DNA from: Streptomyces cyaneochromogenes | GTDB taxonomy: Bacteria > Actinomycetota > Actinomycetes > Streptomycetales > Streptomycetaceae | Reading direction: 5' to 3' | Assembly (NCBI RefSeq): GCF_003963535.1 | Contig: NZ_CP034539.1 | Coordinates: forward strand, 9,982,001 to 10,046,000 | DNA: 64,000 nt | Shown: positions 26,603 to 34,722 of the stretch, piece by piece | How the letters are laid out: every line of letters begins with the position of its first letter | Position numbering within the stretch: position 1 is the first letter of the stretch | The notes under the pieces: generated by a model | What the model saw: the letters and a program-made list of their open reading frames with translations, nothing else | What the model was told of the DNA's origin: nothing | The model's database searches: none | Made by a program: the position numbers and the translations under genes

Positions 26603-27610
26603 ATGCCGCTCGCTCTGCACCTCGGCACCGCCGACCTCACGCGCTGCCGGTTCGCGATCTCGCCGCTGTGCCAGACCCACGAAGCCCTGCGCATGCTCCG
26701 CCGACCGTCCCGGCACGGCTACCACCGGGGCTGGCTGCGTCGCGTGCGCCGTACGGTGGCCGGTCTCGACCTGTCCCCGCTGTGGCTGTTCGTCCCACCC
26801 CCGGGCGGCTACACCCCGGACTTCCTCGGCGCGCCCCCGCAGGAGCCGTACCCCTCCTTCGACGACGAGCTGGCGCGCATGCGCGCCACCGACCCGGCCC
26901 TGGCCCACGCGGAGATGGCCCGCTCACTGGCCTGCCGCCCCGGGCTCGCCGAGTCAGCGCAGGGACGTGCCGCCCTCGACGATCCCGCCGCCACCGTGCG
27001 GCGCCTGGCCGACCTCACGGAACGGGCCTGGCACGCTCTGCTCGCCCGGGACTGGCCGCGCCACCGTGCCGTGCTCGAGGCGGACATCGCGCACCGCTCC
27101 CGCGCGGTGGCGGACGGCGGCCTCGACGCGCTGCTCACCGGTCTGCATCCGGCCGTGGAGTGGGCCGACGACATCCTCACCCTGCGCGGGTACGGCGATG
27201 TGCCGGACGCCCAACGACCCGATGGCAGAGGCGTGTTGCTCATGCCGAGCGTGTTCGTGTGGCCGGACGTGGTGAGTGGCTTCGCGCGGCCCTGGCAGCC
27301 GACGGTCATCTACCCCGCGCGAGGCATGGGCCGCGTCCACACCGCCCTCGTGCCGCGCCCGCCGCAGGCGCTCGCCCGGCTGCTCGGCCAACAGCGCGCG
27401 GCCGTCCTCGTCGGCCTCACCACTCCGTCCTCGACGACGGAACTGGCCGGCCGCCACGGCCTGGCGCCCTCGACCGTGTCGGCCCATCTCTCGGTCCTGC
27501 GGGAGGCGGGCCTGTTGGTGTCCAGGCGTCAGGGGCACTGCGTGCTGTACGGGCGAACGGCCCTGGGCGACGCCCTGGCCGACGGGGACGTCACACCAGA
27601 GGCTCGCTGA
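26603..27610 (+). CDS. ArsR-family winged-helix regulator with DUF5937-type N-terminus
   Basis: The 335-residue protein has a long N-terminal domain (LGTADLTRCRFAISPLCQT, residues 6-24) typical of DUF5937 and a C-terminal ArsR-type winged helix (about 260-330; TTELAGRHGLAPSTVSAHLSVLREAGLLVSRRQG). It lacks an obvious metal-binding ELCVCDL motif, so it probably senses something else. The ATG at 26603 follows GGGGGAC. It diverges from the MFS gene, which it presumably represses. Its last 20 bp overlap the convergent questin oxidase-like gene. Confidence 0.87.
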   Translation: MPLALHLGTADLTRCRFAISPLCQTHEALRMLRRPSRHGYHRGWLRRVRRTVAGLDLSPLWLFVPPPGGYTPDFLGAPPQEPYPSFDDELARMRATDPALAHAEMARSLACRPGLAESAQGRAALDDPAATVRRLADLTERAWHALLARDWPRHRAVLEADIAHRSRAVADGGLDALLTGLHPAVEWADDILTLRGYGDVPDAQRPDGRGVLLMPSVFVWPDVVSGFARPWQPTVIYPARGMGRVHTALVPRPPQALARLLGQQRAAVLVGLTTPSSTTELAGRHGLAPSTVSAHLSVLREAGLLVSRRQGHCVLYGRTALGDALADGDVTPEAR

Positions 27611-28607
27611 GCTCGACGGCCCGCAGCGCGGCCGCGAGGGCGGGTCCGTCACCGACGTCGAGGGCCGTGTCGGCGAGCTTGATGACGTGTTCGTCCCCGT
27701 GGGCGAGGGCCTTCTCCAGGACTTCCTCGGCCGTCGGACGCGCCGATGGCACATGGGCGACCGGTTCCACGGGCCCGTACATCGCCGTCACGGCCGCGGA
27801 CGCCGTCCAGGCCGCGTGCAGACTCGGGGCCCACAGCTCGCGGGGGAGCGCGTCGAGGGTGCGCAGGACGGCGTTGGGTGCCGTGGCCGCGTGGACGAGC
27901 ATGGTGGGCTCGCCGTGGCCGTGGGTGGCATAGCGGTGGGTCGCGGCCCGGACGAGCTCGGCGAGGCGCTCCTTCGCGGTGTCCGGGTCGGTGATGTCGC
28001 CGGCCCAGACGGGCAGTCGGCGCACGGCGGCCAGACGGGTGCGGAATCCCACGTGCCCCGGCTCGATCGCCGGTACGGCGTCCAGGGACTCGGTGGCCGT
28101 CGGCGCGCCCGGCAGGGCGGCGACGCCGTTGATGGGCTGGTGGCGGGCGGCCCAGTAGCCCAGCGCGTGGGCGAGTTCGGTGAGCCGGGGCGCGTTCTCG
28201 CCCGCCTGGAGGGCGCGTACGGCGTGGCCCACCCGGATGACCGTGTGCGTGGCGCCGCCGTACATCCCGGGCAGCAGGCGCGGCCACCACTCGGCGAGCA
28301 CGCTCTTCCAGGGGCGCTCGGCGAGGGTGCGGGAGTAGTGGTCGGTCCAGTCGGCGATGCGGCGCGGATCGCCCAGCGCCGAGGCCCAGTTGTCGTCGGT
28401 GACGGGGGCGACGCGGTCGGGGAACTCCTCCAACCGGTCGCGGTAGAGGTCCAGCCAGTGGTGGACGGCCCCCGCGTGACCGTGTGCGGCGAGGGCCTCG
28501 ACGACCATGGGGGCGTGGTTGGTCAGCCAGCCGTCCCTTTCCGGGCCGGATGCGTGGACGCGTTCCAGGGCTTCTTCGAGCTGTCCGCTCGTGTCGATGG
28601 TGGCCAT
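27591..28607 (-). CDS. Questin oxidase family (DUF4243) protein
   Basis: The 338-residue protein begins MATIDTSGQLEEALERVHAS and carries the family stretches NHAPMVVEAL, LPGMYGGATHTVIRVGHAVRAL and AARHQPINGVAALPG. Fungal members open the anthraquinone ring of questin; bacterial ones are uncharacterised oxygenase-like proteins. Histidines in NHAPM, GATHT and HGHGEP may bind a metal (inference). The ATG at 28607 was chosen over a 188-codon upstream extension that overlaps the NPP1 gene. Its stop overlaps the ArsR gene end. Confidence 0.85.
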   Translation of the reverse strand: MATIDTSGQLEEALERVHASGPERDGWLTNHAPMVVEALAAHGHAGAVHHWLDLYRDRLEEFPDRVAPVTDDNWASALGDPRRIADWTDHYSRTLAERPWKSVLAEWWPRLLPGMYGGATHTVIRVGHAVRALQAGENAPRLTELAHALGYWAARHQPINGVAALPGAPTATESLDAVPAIEPGHVGFRTRLAAVRRLPVWAGDITDPDTAKERLAELVRAATHRYATHGHGEPTMLVHAATAPNAVLRTLDALPRELWAPSLHAAWTASAAVTAMYGPVEPVAHVPSARPTAEEVLEKALAHGDEHVIKLADTALDVGDGPALAAALRAVELSEPLV

Positions 28608-28702
28608 GAACGGGACGGTATGCCGCACGCTGGTGTGCCGGGATCGGGCGCGGGACGGAAGCCCCGGATGACGGGGTCCTAGGTCCAGCGCCCGATGCCG
28701 GG

Positions 28703-29479
28703 TCAGGCGTTGGGGTCGAACGCGATCCCCGAGGGCTTCGCCGACGCCAGGTGATTCGCGAAGTTGGCGTCCTTCAGGCCGAAGTTGGCGCTGCCGAAGT
28801 TGTACGCGACCAGCTTGTCGCGCACGCCCGACGGGTAGCCGTTCCAGCCGACCAGCGGCGGGTACTGCCAGGTGCCCTTGTGGTTCTCCGGCGGCTCGTC
28901 GCCCGAGCCCGCGAGGCGGAAGCAGTGCGTGCTGACGCCGTCCTTGTGGTACACGATCTTCGCGTGGGTGCCGTCGAAGCGCACCGACGACGCGGGGCTG
29001 ATGGTGAACGAGCCGTGGTTGGACGTCGAGACGTACCGCACCGCGTTGTTCTGCACCCACACCACCACGTGCTCCCAGTCGTGCCGGTGCCCGCCGATGC
29101 TGCTGCCCGCTATCGCCTGGTCCTTCTCGAAGTACAGGCCGTACATGTAGGCGCACCAGCCGTTGTTGCACTTGTAGCGCGAGTAGCCGTTGGTGTTGTC
29201 GAGGTCCGAGGCGTCACGGCAGTCGCCGCTGAGCGAACCGGTCGGTTTCAGGCCGCCGTTGACGGTTCCGTCGGGCCCGATGGCGGGCGTGGAGTAGCAG
29301 CCGTCCGTGTCGTAGTCGTAGGCGGGCTGGTACGTCTGCTCGGCCGCCTCGGCGTTGGCGGGGAGCGCCGCGGGCGGGGCGGCGAGGGCGGTGCCGGGGA
29401 AGGCGATGACGAGAGCGGCGGCACCGGCCAGACCGGTGATCCAGCGCTTTCGGTGCATACGGGACGTCTGTGACGACAC
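28703..29479 (-). CDS. Secreted NPP1-family (necrosis-inducing-like) protein
   Basis: The 258-residue protein starts with GTG after AGGAGG and has a signal peptide (RKRW, hydrophobic core to ALVIAFPGTALA, cleavage near residue 33). The mature part carries the NPP1/NLP heptapeptide GHRHDWE at 130-136, the metal-binding centre of necrosis- and ethylene-inducing proteins, and cysteine pairs. In plant pathogens these bind sphingolipids and lyse eudicot membranes; in saprophytic actinomycetes the role is unknown. No adjacent gene suggests a partner. Confidence 0.93.
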   Translation of the reverse strand: MSSQTSRMHRKRWITGLAGAAALVIAFPGTALAAPPAALPANAEAAEQTYQPAYDYDTDGCYSTPAIGPDGTVNGGLKPTGSLSGDCRDASDLDNTNGYSRYKCNNGWCAYMYGLYFEKDQAIAGSSIGGHRHDWEHVVVWVQNNAVRYVSTSNHGSFTISPASSVRFDGTHAKIVYHKDGVSTHCFRLAGSGDEPPENHKGTWQYPPLVGWNGYPSGVRDKLVAYNFGSANFGLKDANFANHLASAKPSGIAFDPNA

Positions 29480-29620
29480 TGCGTCCTCCTCCTGATTCGG
29501 GCGCAGCCAACGGCTGTGGGGGGAAAGGCAGTTCAGGATCCTGGCTTTTCACTTCCGTGCCAAGAGCCACGGAGGTACCAGCGGTAACGATCAGCGCAAC
29601 ACTGGGCGCGAAGCTGTGAA

Positions 29621-30601
29621 TCAGGCGCTGTCGTCCGGGACATCGGCCGCCGACTCCTCCGGCGTGAGGTCGGGCCTCAGCCGCAGCCAGGACGGCTGGC
29701 GCAGCAGCCCCGAGCGGGTGCGCACGCTGTAGCGGACCTCGCCGACCAGCCGGGGCCGCACCCAGTGCGCGCCCGACACCCGCGGGGCGGGGTCGAAGGG
29801 GCAGACGTCCGTCTCGGACGCCCGCAGCAGTTCGGCCAGTTGCGTCCGCTCGGCCTCGCTCCAGCCGGTGCCCACATTGCCGACGTACCGCAACCGCCCC
29901 GCCGCGCGCTGGCCGACCAGCACCGAACCCGGGAGGCCGGTGAGCCGCCCCTTGCCTGGCAGCCAGCCTCCGACGACGACGTCCTCGGTGCGCATGTTGC
30001 GGATCTTGATCCAGGAGCGGGAGCGCACCCCGGGCTCGTACACCGAATCCAGCCGCTTGCACACCAGCCCCTCCAGGCCGTGCTCGCGCGTCGCCTGCAG
30101 GGCCTCGGCGCCGTGTCCGACCAGCGCGGCCGGCGTCGACCAGTACGGCCCGGCGAGGTCCAGCGCCTCCAGCCGGCCACGGCGCCGCGTGTAGGGCAGC
30201 GGGACGAGGGAGCGGCCCGCCAGGTGCATCACGTCGAACAGCACCAGGTGGACGGGCGTGCGGGCCGCCATCCGCGCGGCCCGCTCCGGTGCGTGCGCCA
30301 GACCCATCCGGGACTGCAGCAACTGGAAGTCGGCGCGCCCCTGTTCGTCCAGCGCGAGGATCTCACCGTCCAGGACGGCGGGCGTGGCGCCCAGCGCGCC
30401 GCCGAGCGGCCGCAGTTCGGGGTAGGCCGCCGTGATGTCCTCGCCGGAGCGGGCGCGCAGCAGCAGGCCGCCGTGCCCGTCCAGATAGACGACCGCGCGC
30501 TGGCCGTCCTGCTTGGTCTCGTACGCCCAGCGCGCGTCCTGCACCGCGGACGGCAGGGTGCCGGGCGTGGCGAGCATCGGAGGGATCAGCGGCAGGCTCA
30601 C
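29621..30601 (-). CDS. ATP-dependent DNA ligase (stand-alone LigC/LigD-ligase type)
   Basis: The 326-residue enzyme has an adenylation domain with Lys30 in the KxDG motif (ETKQDG), motif III LVLFDVMHLAGRSL, motif IV EGLVCKRLDSVYEPG, motif V SWIKIRN, and a C-terminal OB fold (VVVGGWLPGKGRLTG). It seals nicks using ATP and is of the type that acts in non-homologous end joining or repair. There is no polymerase or phosphoesterase domain and no ku gene nearby; a separate LigD-like phosphoesterase is at 44007. Starts at GTG 30601 with MSLPLIPPML. Confidence 0.92.
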   Translation of the reverse strand: MSLPLIPPMLATPGTLPSAVQDARWAYETKQDGQRAVVYLDGHGGLLLRARSGEDITAAYPELRPLGGALGATPAVLDGEILALDEQGRADFQLLQSRMGLAHAPERAARMAARTPVHLVLFDVMHLAGRSLVPLPYTRRRGRLEALDLAGPYWSTPAALVGHGAEALQATREHGLEGLVCKRLDSVYEPGVRSRSWIKIRNMRTEDVVVGGWLPGKGRLTGLPGSVLVGQRAAGRLRYVGNVGTGWSEAERTQLAELLRASETDVCPFDPAPRVSGAHWVRPRLVGEVRYSVRTRSGLLRQPSWLRLRPDLTPEESAADVPDDSA

Positions 30602-30701
30602 GGGTCAGTTGTCGACGGCTGCGCCCACCACCACGCTCCCCGGCCGCCGTTTTCCCCTGAACGGCCGCCGACGCGCCGTCCCCCGGAGGACCGCTGTGAC
30701 C

Positions 30702-31388
30702 TCAGTGGTCCGGGTTCGGCGGCAGGGCCCGCACCAGACCCGACTGGTAGGCCATCACGACGAGTTGGGCGCGGTCGCGGGCGCCCAGCTTCGTCATGGC
30801 GCGGTGGACGTGGGTGCGCACCGTCAGCGGGCTGACGAAGAGCTTCTCGGCGATCTCCTCGTTGGAGTGGCCTTCGGCCACCCAGGCCATGACCTCCCGT
30901 TCGCGGGCGGTGAGGGCGGCGAGGTCCTCGGGCGCGGCCGACTGCGAGCTCTCGGCCGGCGAGGCCAGGAACCGGGTGATCAGCGTGCGGGTCGCGGTGG
31001 GGGAGAGCAGGGACTCGCCGGCCGCCACGGTCCGGATGCCGTCGAGCAGCACGTCCGCGGTGACGTCCTTGCCGAGGAAGCCACTCGCCCCGGCCCGCAG
31101 CGCCTGCGCCACGTACTCGTCGATCTCGAACGTGGTGAGGATCAGCACCCGCACCGCCACGAGGTCGGGGTCGGCACAGATCGCGGACGTGGCGGCCAGC
31201 CCGTCGGTGCCGGGCATGCGGATGTCCATCAGGACCAGGTCGGGACGGTGGGCCCGGGCGAGGTCGACGGCCTCGGCGCCGTCGGTGGCCTCCCCGACCA
31301 CCTCCATGTCCGGGCAGGAGTCGATCAGGATCCGGAAGGTGGCCCGCAGCAGGGCCTGGTCGTCGGCGAGCAGTACACGGATCGTCAT
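30702..31388 (-). CDS. NarL/LuxR-family response regulator
   Basis: The 228-residue protein has a receiver (Asp9, Asp10; phospho-acceptor Asp55 in LMDIRMPG) and a LuxR helix-turn-helix (LTAREREVMAWVAEGHSNEEIAEKLFVSPLTVRTHVHRAM). The ATG at 31388 (MTIRVLLADD) is preferred over the upstream ATG at 31448. It follows the histidine kinase gene by 150 bp on the same strand, and the two form a two-component pair of unknown stimulus. Confidence 0.93.
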   Translation of the reverse strand: MTIRVLLADDQALLRATFRILIDSCPDMEVVGEATDGAEAVDLARAHRPDLVLMDIRMPGTDGLAATSAICADPDLVAVRVLILTTFEIDEYVAQALRAGASGFLGKDVTADVLLDGIRTVAAGESLLSPTATRTLITRFLASPAESSQSAAPEDLAALTAREREVMAWVAEGHSNEEIAEKLFVSPLTVRTHVHRAMTKLGARDRAQLVVMAYQSGLVRALPPNPDH

Positions 31389-31538
31389 GAGCGGGGTTCT
31401 TCCGGTTCCGGAGCGGTCGGGTACAGCTTCCAGGGAACTGCGCGGCACGTCGTCGTCCGTATGCCGACATTCGCCGGTACTCGGAACGCAGTACGCGCCA
31501 CGGTCAAGGTCATCCCCGAGGGGGAGCGGCGCCCGTCC

Positions 31539-32777
31539 TCACCACACGCACGGCAGCTCCACCTCGACCACCGTCGGCCCGCCGACCGGGCTGGACAGCC
31601 GCACCGTACCGTCGAGCGCCGCGACCCGCCGCCGCATCCCCAGCAGCCCCGAACCGGCCGACTCCTCCGCCCCGCCCTGGCCCTCGTCGGCCACCTCGAC
31701 CCGGATGCCGCGCCGCATCCGGGCGATCCGTACCGTGGCCTGCGCAGAGCCGCTGTGCTTGGCCACGTTGGTGAGCGCCTCGGCCACCACGAAGTAGGCC
31801 GCCGCCTCCACCGCCGCGGGCGCCCTCGGCCCGTCGTCCTCCAGCCCCGCCACGTCCACGGTGACGTGCGGCCCGCCGCCGGCCGCCAGTGCGCGCACGG
31901 CGCCGACCAGACCGCGGTCGGTCAGGATCGGCGGATGGATGCCGCGCACCACCTGCCGCAGTTCCGCCAGCGCCTGCTCGGCCTGGCCTTGGGCGTCGTC
32001 CAGCAGCCTGCGGGCGGCGTCGGGGTCACGGTCGTAGGCGCGTTTGGCCAGCCCGATCCGCATCGACAGGGCCACCAGGCGGGCCTGTGCGCCGTCGTGG
32101 AGGTCGCGCTCGATACGGCGCAGTTCGGCGCCGTGGGCCGCGATCGCGTCGGCCCGTGTCGCGCTCAACTGCTCGACCCGCGCCGCCAGCAGTGCCTTCG
32201 GGGACGGCCGCAGCAGCGCGGTCGACCAGCCCGCCTCCAGGTCCGCGAGGCGCACGATCCACGGCAGGACGACGGCCCGGCGGCGCAGCAGCCCGCACCC
32301 CACGCCGTCGACGACGAGCCCGAGCGGCCACAGCGGCAGGGCGAGGAAGACCAGCGCGCCGTACACGTAGTAGGCGGCCATCCAGCGCAGATCGGTGAGC
32401 GTGCCGGGATCCCGCACGGCCGTCCGCAGGCGCTCGGTCAGGGGTCCCTCGATCACCCGGTACGCCTCGGGGATCTCGCGCCCCGTCCAGGCGGCGGTCA
32501 GGCGCCGCTTGGCCCCGGCGATCCGCCGGACGAGCAGCACCGTCTCGGGCAGCAGCCAGCAGCCGATCACCGCGACGGTCCCGATGGCGGTGATCAGCAG
32601 CACCGTGATGAAGAGATACAGGCCGAAGGCCATCGCGGCGGCGACCGTCAGATGGACCGTCGCACGCCCGGCCTGTCGCACCGTCGTCCGCATGCCCAGC
32701 ACGCCAGGCGGCCCCGGCTCCGCGCGAGGGGGTGCGGGCACCTGGGGTGCAGGTGTAGCCCGCTCCACCATGTTCAC
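31539..32777 (-). CDS. NarL-type sensor histidine kinase
   Basis: The 412-residue membrane kinase has four hydrophobic segments in its first 180 residues (VHLTVAAAMAFGLYLFITVLL, VAVIGCWLLPETVLLV, YYVYGALVFLALPLW), a HisKA_3 domain with RIERDLHDGAQARLVAL and an HATPase domain (VVAEALTNVAKHS, GSGLLGMRRRV). GTG 32777 starts the protein after AAAGAG; ATG 32771 is possible. A putative sensor_domain (DUF1707/Sensor-type) region is within the membrane part. It diverges from the TetR gene and is paired with the regulator downstream. Confidence 0.92.
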   Translation of the reverse strand: MNMVERATPAPQVPAPPRAEPGPPGVLGMRTTVRQAGRATVHLTVAAAMAFGLYLFITVLLITAIGTVAVIGCWLLPETVLLVRRIAGAKRRLTAAWTGREIPEAYRVIEGPLTERLRTAVRDPGTLTDLRWMAAYYVYGALVFLALPLWPLGLVVDGVGCGLLRRRAVVLPWIVRLADLEAGWSTALLRPSPKALLAARVEQLSATRADAIAAHGAELRRIERDLHDGAQARLVALSMRIGLAKRAYDRDPDAARRLLDDAQGQAEQALAELRQVVRGIHPPILTDRGLVGAVRALAAGGGPHVTVDVAGLEDDGPRAPAAVEAAAYFVVAEALTNVAKHSGSAQATVRIARMRRGIRVEVADEGQGGAEESAGSGLLGMRRRVAALDGTVRLSSPVGGPTVVEVELPCVW

Positions 32778-32784
32778 GCTCTTT

Positions 32785-32804
32785 CAATCAGGTGACTTAG
32801 ATTG
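32785..32804. promoter_or_regulatory. Inverted repeat in kinase/TetR divergent region
   Basis: CAATC and GATTG flank a 10-nt spacer. The site is close to both starts and could be a TetR operator, but the arms are only 5 bp. Confidence 0.25.
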
Positions 32805-32880
32805 TAGGGGTGAGTATCCGCGACAGCTCGAGGGACTGGCCGTCGCGGGGAATCGGTGAAGTCCCGGTGTGGTGGTGATC

Positions 32881-33531
32881 ATGGCAGGCAGGACCCTGCG
32901 GGAGGAGCAGGTCAACGCGACCCGGGAGCTGCTCCTGACCGCGGCCGAGCGGCTCTTCGCCGAACACGGCGTGTACGCGGTGTCCAACCGCCAGGTCAGC
33001 GAGGCCGCGGGACAGGGCAACAACACGGCTGTCGGCTACCACTTCGGCACCAAGGCCGACCTGGTCCGCGCCATCGCCCGCAAGCACGCCGCGCGCATCG
33101 AGGAGATCCGCGCCCGCCTGGTCGCCGACCTGACCGACCCCGACGACGTACGCGGCTGGGTGGACTGCCTGGTCCGCCCGGCGCTCGAACACCTCGCCGC
33201 GCTCGGCAGCCCCACCTGGTACGCGCGGTTCTGCGCGCAGGTCGTCTCGGATCCCGCCCTGCACCGGATCATGGTCGAGGAGGCCCTCACCGCCCCGTCG
33301 CTCCAGAAGATCATCGAAGGCCTGAACCGGTGCCTGCCCGACCTCCCGGCCGAGGTCCGCGCCGAACGCGGCGAGATGGTCCGCCACCTGATCGTCCACG
33401 TGGCCGCAGAACGCGAACGCGCGCTCGCCGAGCACACGCCCACCCCACGGGCCAGCTGGGACGACGCCGCCACGGGCCTGGCCGACGCGGTCGTCGGCAT
33501 GTGGCTGGCACCCGTCACCCCGGGCCGCTGA
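32881..33531 (+). CDS. TetR-family regulator
   Basis: The 216-residue protein has an N-terminal TetR helix-turn-helix (RELLLTAAERLFAEHGVYAVSNRQVSEAAGQGNNTAVGYHFGTKADL) and a C-terminal ligand domain (about 75-205). The asparagine pair at GQGNNTAV is typical of a subgroup. ATG 32881 was preferred; GTG 32869 is an alternative. It diverges from the histidine kinase and lies upstream of the P450 operon, making it a candidate regulator of either; nothing in the sequence settles this. Confidence 0.88.
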   Translation: MAGRTLREEQVNATRELLLTAAERLFAEHGVYAVSNRQVSEAAGQGNNTAVGYHFGTKADLVRAIARKHAARIEEIRARLVADLTDPDDVRGWVDCLVRPALEHLAALGSPTWYARFCAQVVSDPALHRIMVEEALTAPSLQKIIEGLNRCLPDLPAEVRAERGEMVRHLIVHVAAERERALAEHTPTPRASWDDAATGLADAVVGMWLAPVTPGR

Positions 33532-33565
33532 CGCCCCCGCACAAGGAGTACGAAGGAGTACGACC

Positions 33566-33622
33566 GTGCAGACGACTCTCGGCCAAGGCCGCCGCGGCGG
33601 CGCCGGACAGGGCGGGTTATGA
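33566..33622 (+). CDS. Possible 18-codon leader ORF coupled to the response regulator
   Basis: GTG at 33566 follows AAGGAG, itself part of a short direct duplication (AAGGAGTACG twice). The frame encodes VQTTLGQGRRGGAGQGGL and stops at TGA overlapping the ATG of the next gene (ATGA). The next gene has no strong ribosome site of its own, so the short ORF may drive its translation by coupling. Whether the peptide is made is unknown. Confidence 0.35.
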   Translation: MQTTLGQGRRGGAGQGGL

Positions 33623-34485
33623 GCCCCCGGCAGACGGCCCTGCCCGTGAACGGTGCCCTTCGTCGCGCGGCGGACGGCGCCACCGGGGGCAACCCCGCTC
33701 CCAACCCCGCCGCTCCCAACCCCGCCGCTCCCAACCCCGCCGCTCCCAACCCCGCCGCTCCCAACCCCGCCGCGCCCAACCGCGCCGCCCTCGCCCGCGG
33801 CGCAGGCCAGCACGTCCTGATCGTCGCCGGTGAACCCGACCTCGCCGAACTGCTCTCGACCACCCTGGAGTTGGCGGGCTACCGGATCAGCCTCAGCGCC
33901 ACCGGCGCCGAGGCGCTGGCAAGGGTCACCGAGCACCACTTCGACCTGGTGGTCTTCGACACCACCCTGCCGGACATGGCGAACTTCGGCCGGGAGCGCC
34001 GCCCCGCCCTCCCGCACCGCCCGCCCGTCCTGCTCCTCACCGAGTACGACTCGCTGCACCGGCTCGTGCCCGAACTCGGTATGGGGGAGCGGGACTACGT
34101 CACCAAGCCGTTCCGGGTGGCCGAAGTCCTCACCAGGATCCAGGTCCTGCTCCGCGGCACCCGCCCGGGCCCGCCCAGGGGCAATCCACTCCAGTACGGC
34201 GACCTCGTCCTCGACGACACCGTGTGCCGGGCGACGCGCGGGACGCGCGCCCTCGACCTCACGCCCGCGGAGTACCGGCTGCTGCGCCACCTCCTGGGCA
34301 ACGCGCACCGGGTGCTGTCCAAGGAGCAGATCGGCCGCTACGTCTGGGGCGACCACCGCGGCGACAACGCGATCGAGCAGCTCATCTCCCGCCTGCGCCG
34401 CAAGGTCGACCGGGAGGGGCCTGCGCTGATCCACACACGCCGGGGTTTCGGGTACTGGCTGGGGCGGGCCGACGTCGATTCGTGA
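33619..34485 (+). CDS. Winged-helix response regulator with atypical receiver and NPAAP-repeat N-terminus
   Basis: The 288-residue protein has a repeat tract (residues 25-55), a receiver (about 64-175) and an OmpR/PhoB winged helix (about 195-285; LTPAEYRLLRHLLGN, GDNAIEQLISRLRRKVD, TRRGFGYWL). The receiver keeps the phospho-acceptor Asp114 (VVFDTTLPD) and the Lys of DYVTKPF, but the Mg-binding acidic pair normally in LVVDDEPD is Ala70-Gly71 (VLIVAGEPDL). It may therefore not be phosphorylated in the usual way. No kinase gene adjoins it. It precedes the P450 operon. Confidence 0.88.
   Translation: MSPRQTALPVNGALRRAADGATGGNPAPNPAAPNPAAPNPAAPNPAAPNPAAPNRAALARGAGQHVLIVAGEPDLAELLSTTLELAGYRISLSATGAEALARVTEHHFDLVVFDTTLPDMANFGRERRPALPHRPPVLLLTEYDSLHRLVPELGMGERDYVTKPFRVAEVLTRIQVLLRGTRPGPPRGNPLQYGDLVLDDTVCRATRGTRALDLTPAEYRLLRHLLGNAHRVLSKEQIGRYVWGDHRGDNAIEQLISRLRRKVDREGPALIHTRRGFGYWLGRADVDS
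33691..33789. repeat. 15-bp tandem repeat encoding NPAAP
   Basis: After an initial 12-bp unit, AACCCCGCCGCTCCC occurs in tandem with four exact copies and a fifth with one change, then a degenerate unit. It encodes Asn-Pro-Ala-Ala-Pro repeats in the N-terminal linker of the response regulator; unit gain or loss keeps the frame. Confidence 0.9.
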
Positions 34486-34500
34486 CCCGCGGCGATGCAA

Positions 34501-34539
34501 ACGAGGGCGCCACCGAATCCGCTCGGGGGCGCCCTTCGT
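34501..34539 (+). terminator. Terminator after the response regulator
   Basis: ACGAGGGCGCC pairs with GGCGCCCTTCGT with one bulge, across a 16-nt loop, 16 bp after the stop codon. Confidence 0.6.
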
Positions 34540-34625
34540 CGTGCTGTGAACGCCGGTCGGCCGGTCGCCCAATCAGCGTGCGGTGAAGGCGAGTTAAGTA
34601 CCGAACTGTGATCTGGGCCACGTCA

Positions 34626-34644
34626 AGTCTCCTGTCAGGAAACT
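34626..34644. promoter_or_regulatory. 19-bp palindrome upstream of the P450 operon
   Basis: AGTCTCCTGTCAGGAAACT is a 9-1-9 inverted repeat with one mismatch, 79 bp upstream of the P450 start. It is a good candidate operator for the nearby TetR or MarR protein. Confidence 0.5.
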
Positions 34645-34722
34645 GACCGGAAGGCGTCAGACCCCTCTGTTTGCATGTGCTCATCGAGGCCGATCCCCCA
34701 CCCCCCACGACCGAGGAGCACC

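Noticed and set aside
28662..28676. CCCCG-GATGA-CGGGG hairpin between questin oxidase-like and NPP1 genes
   Set aside because: The 5-bp stem is too weak to call a terminator in this GC-rich sequence.
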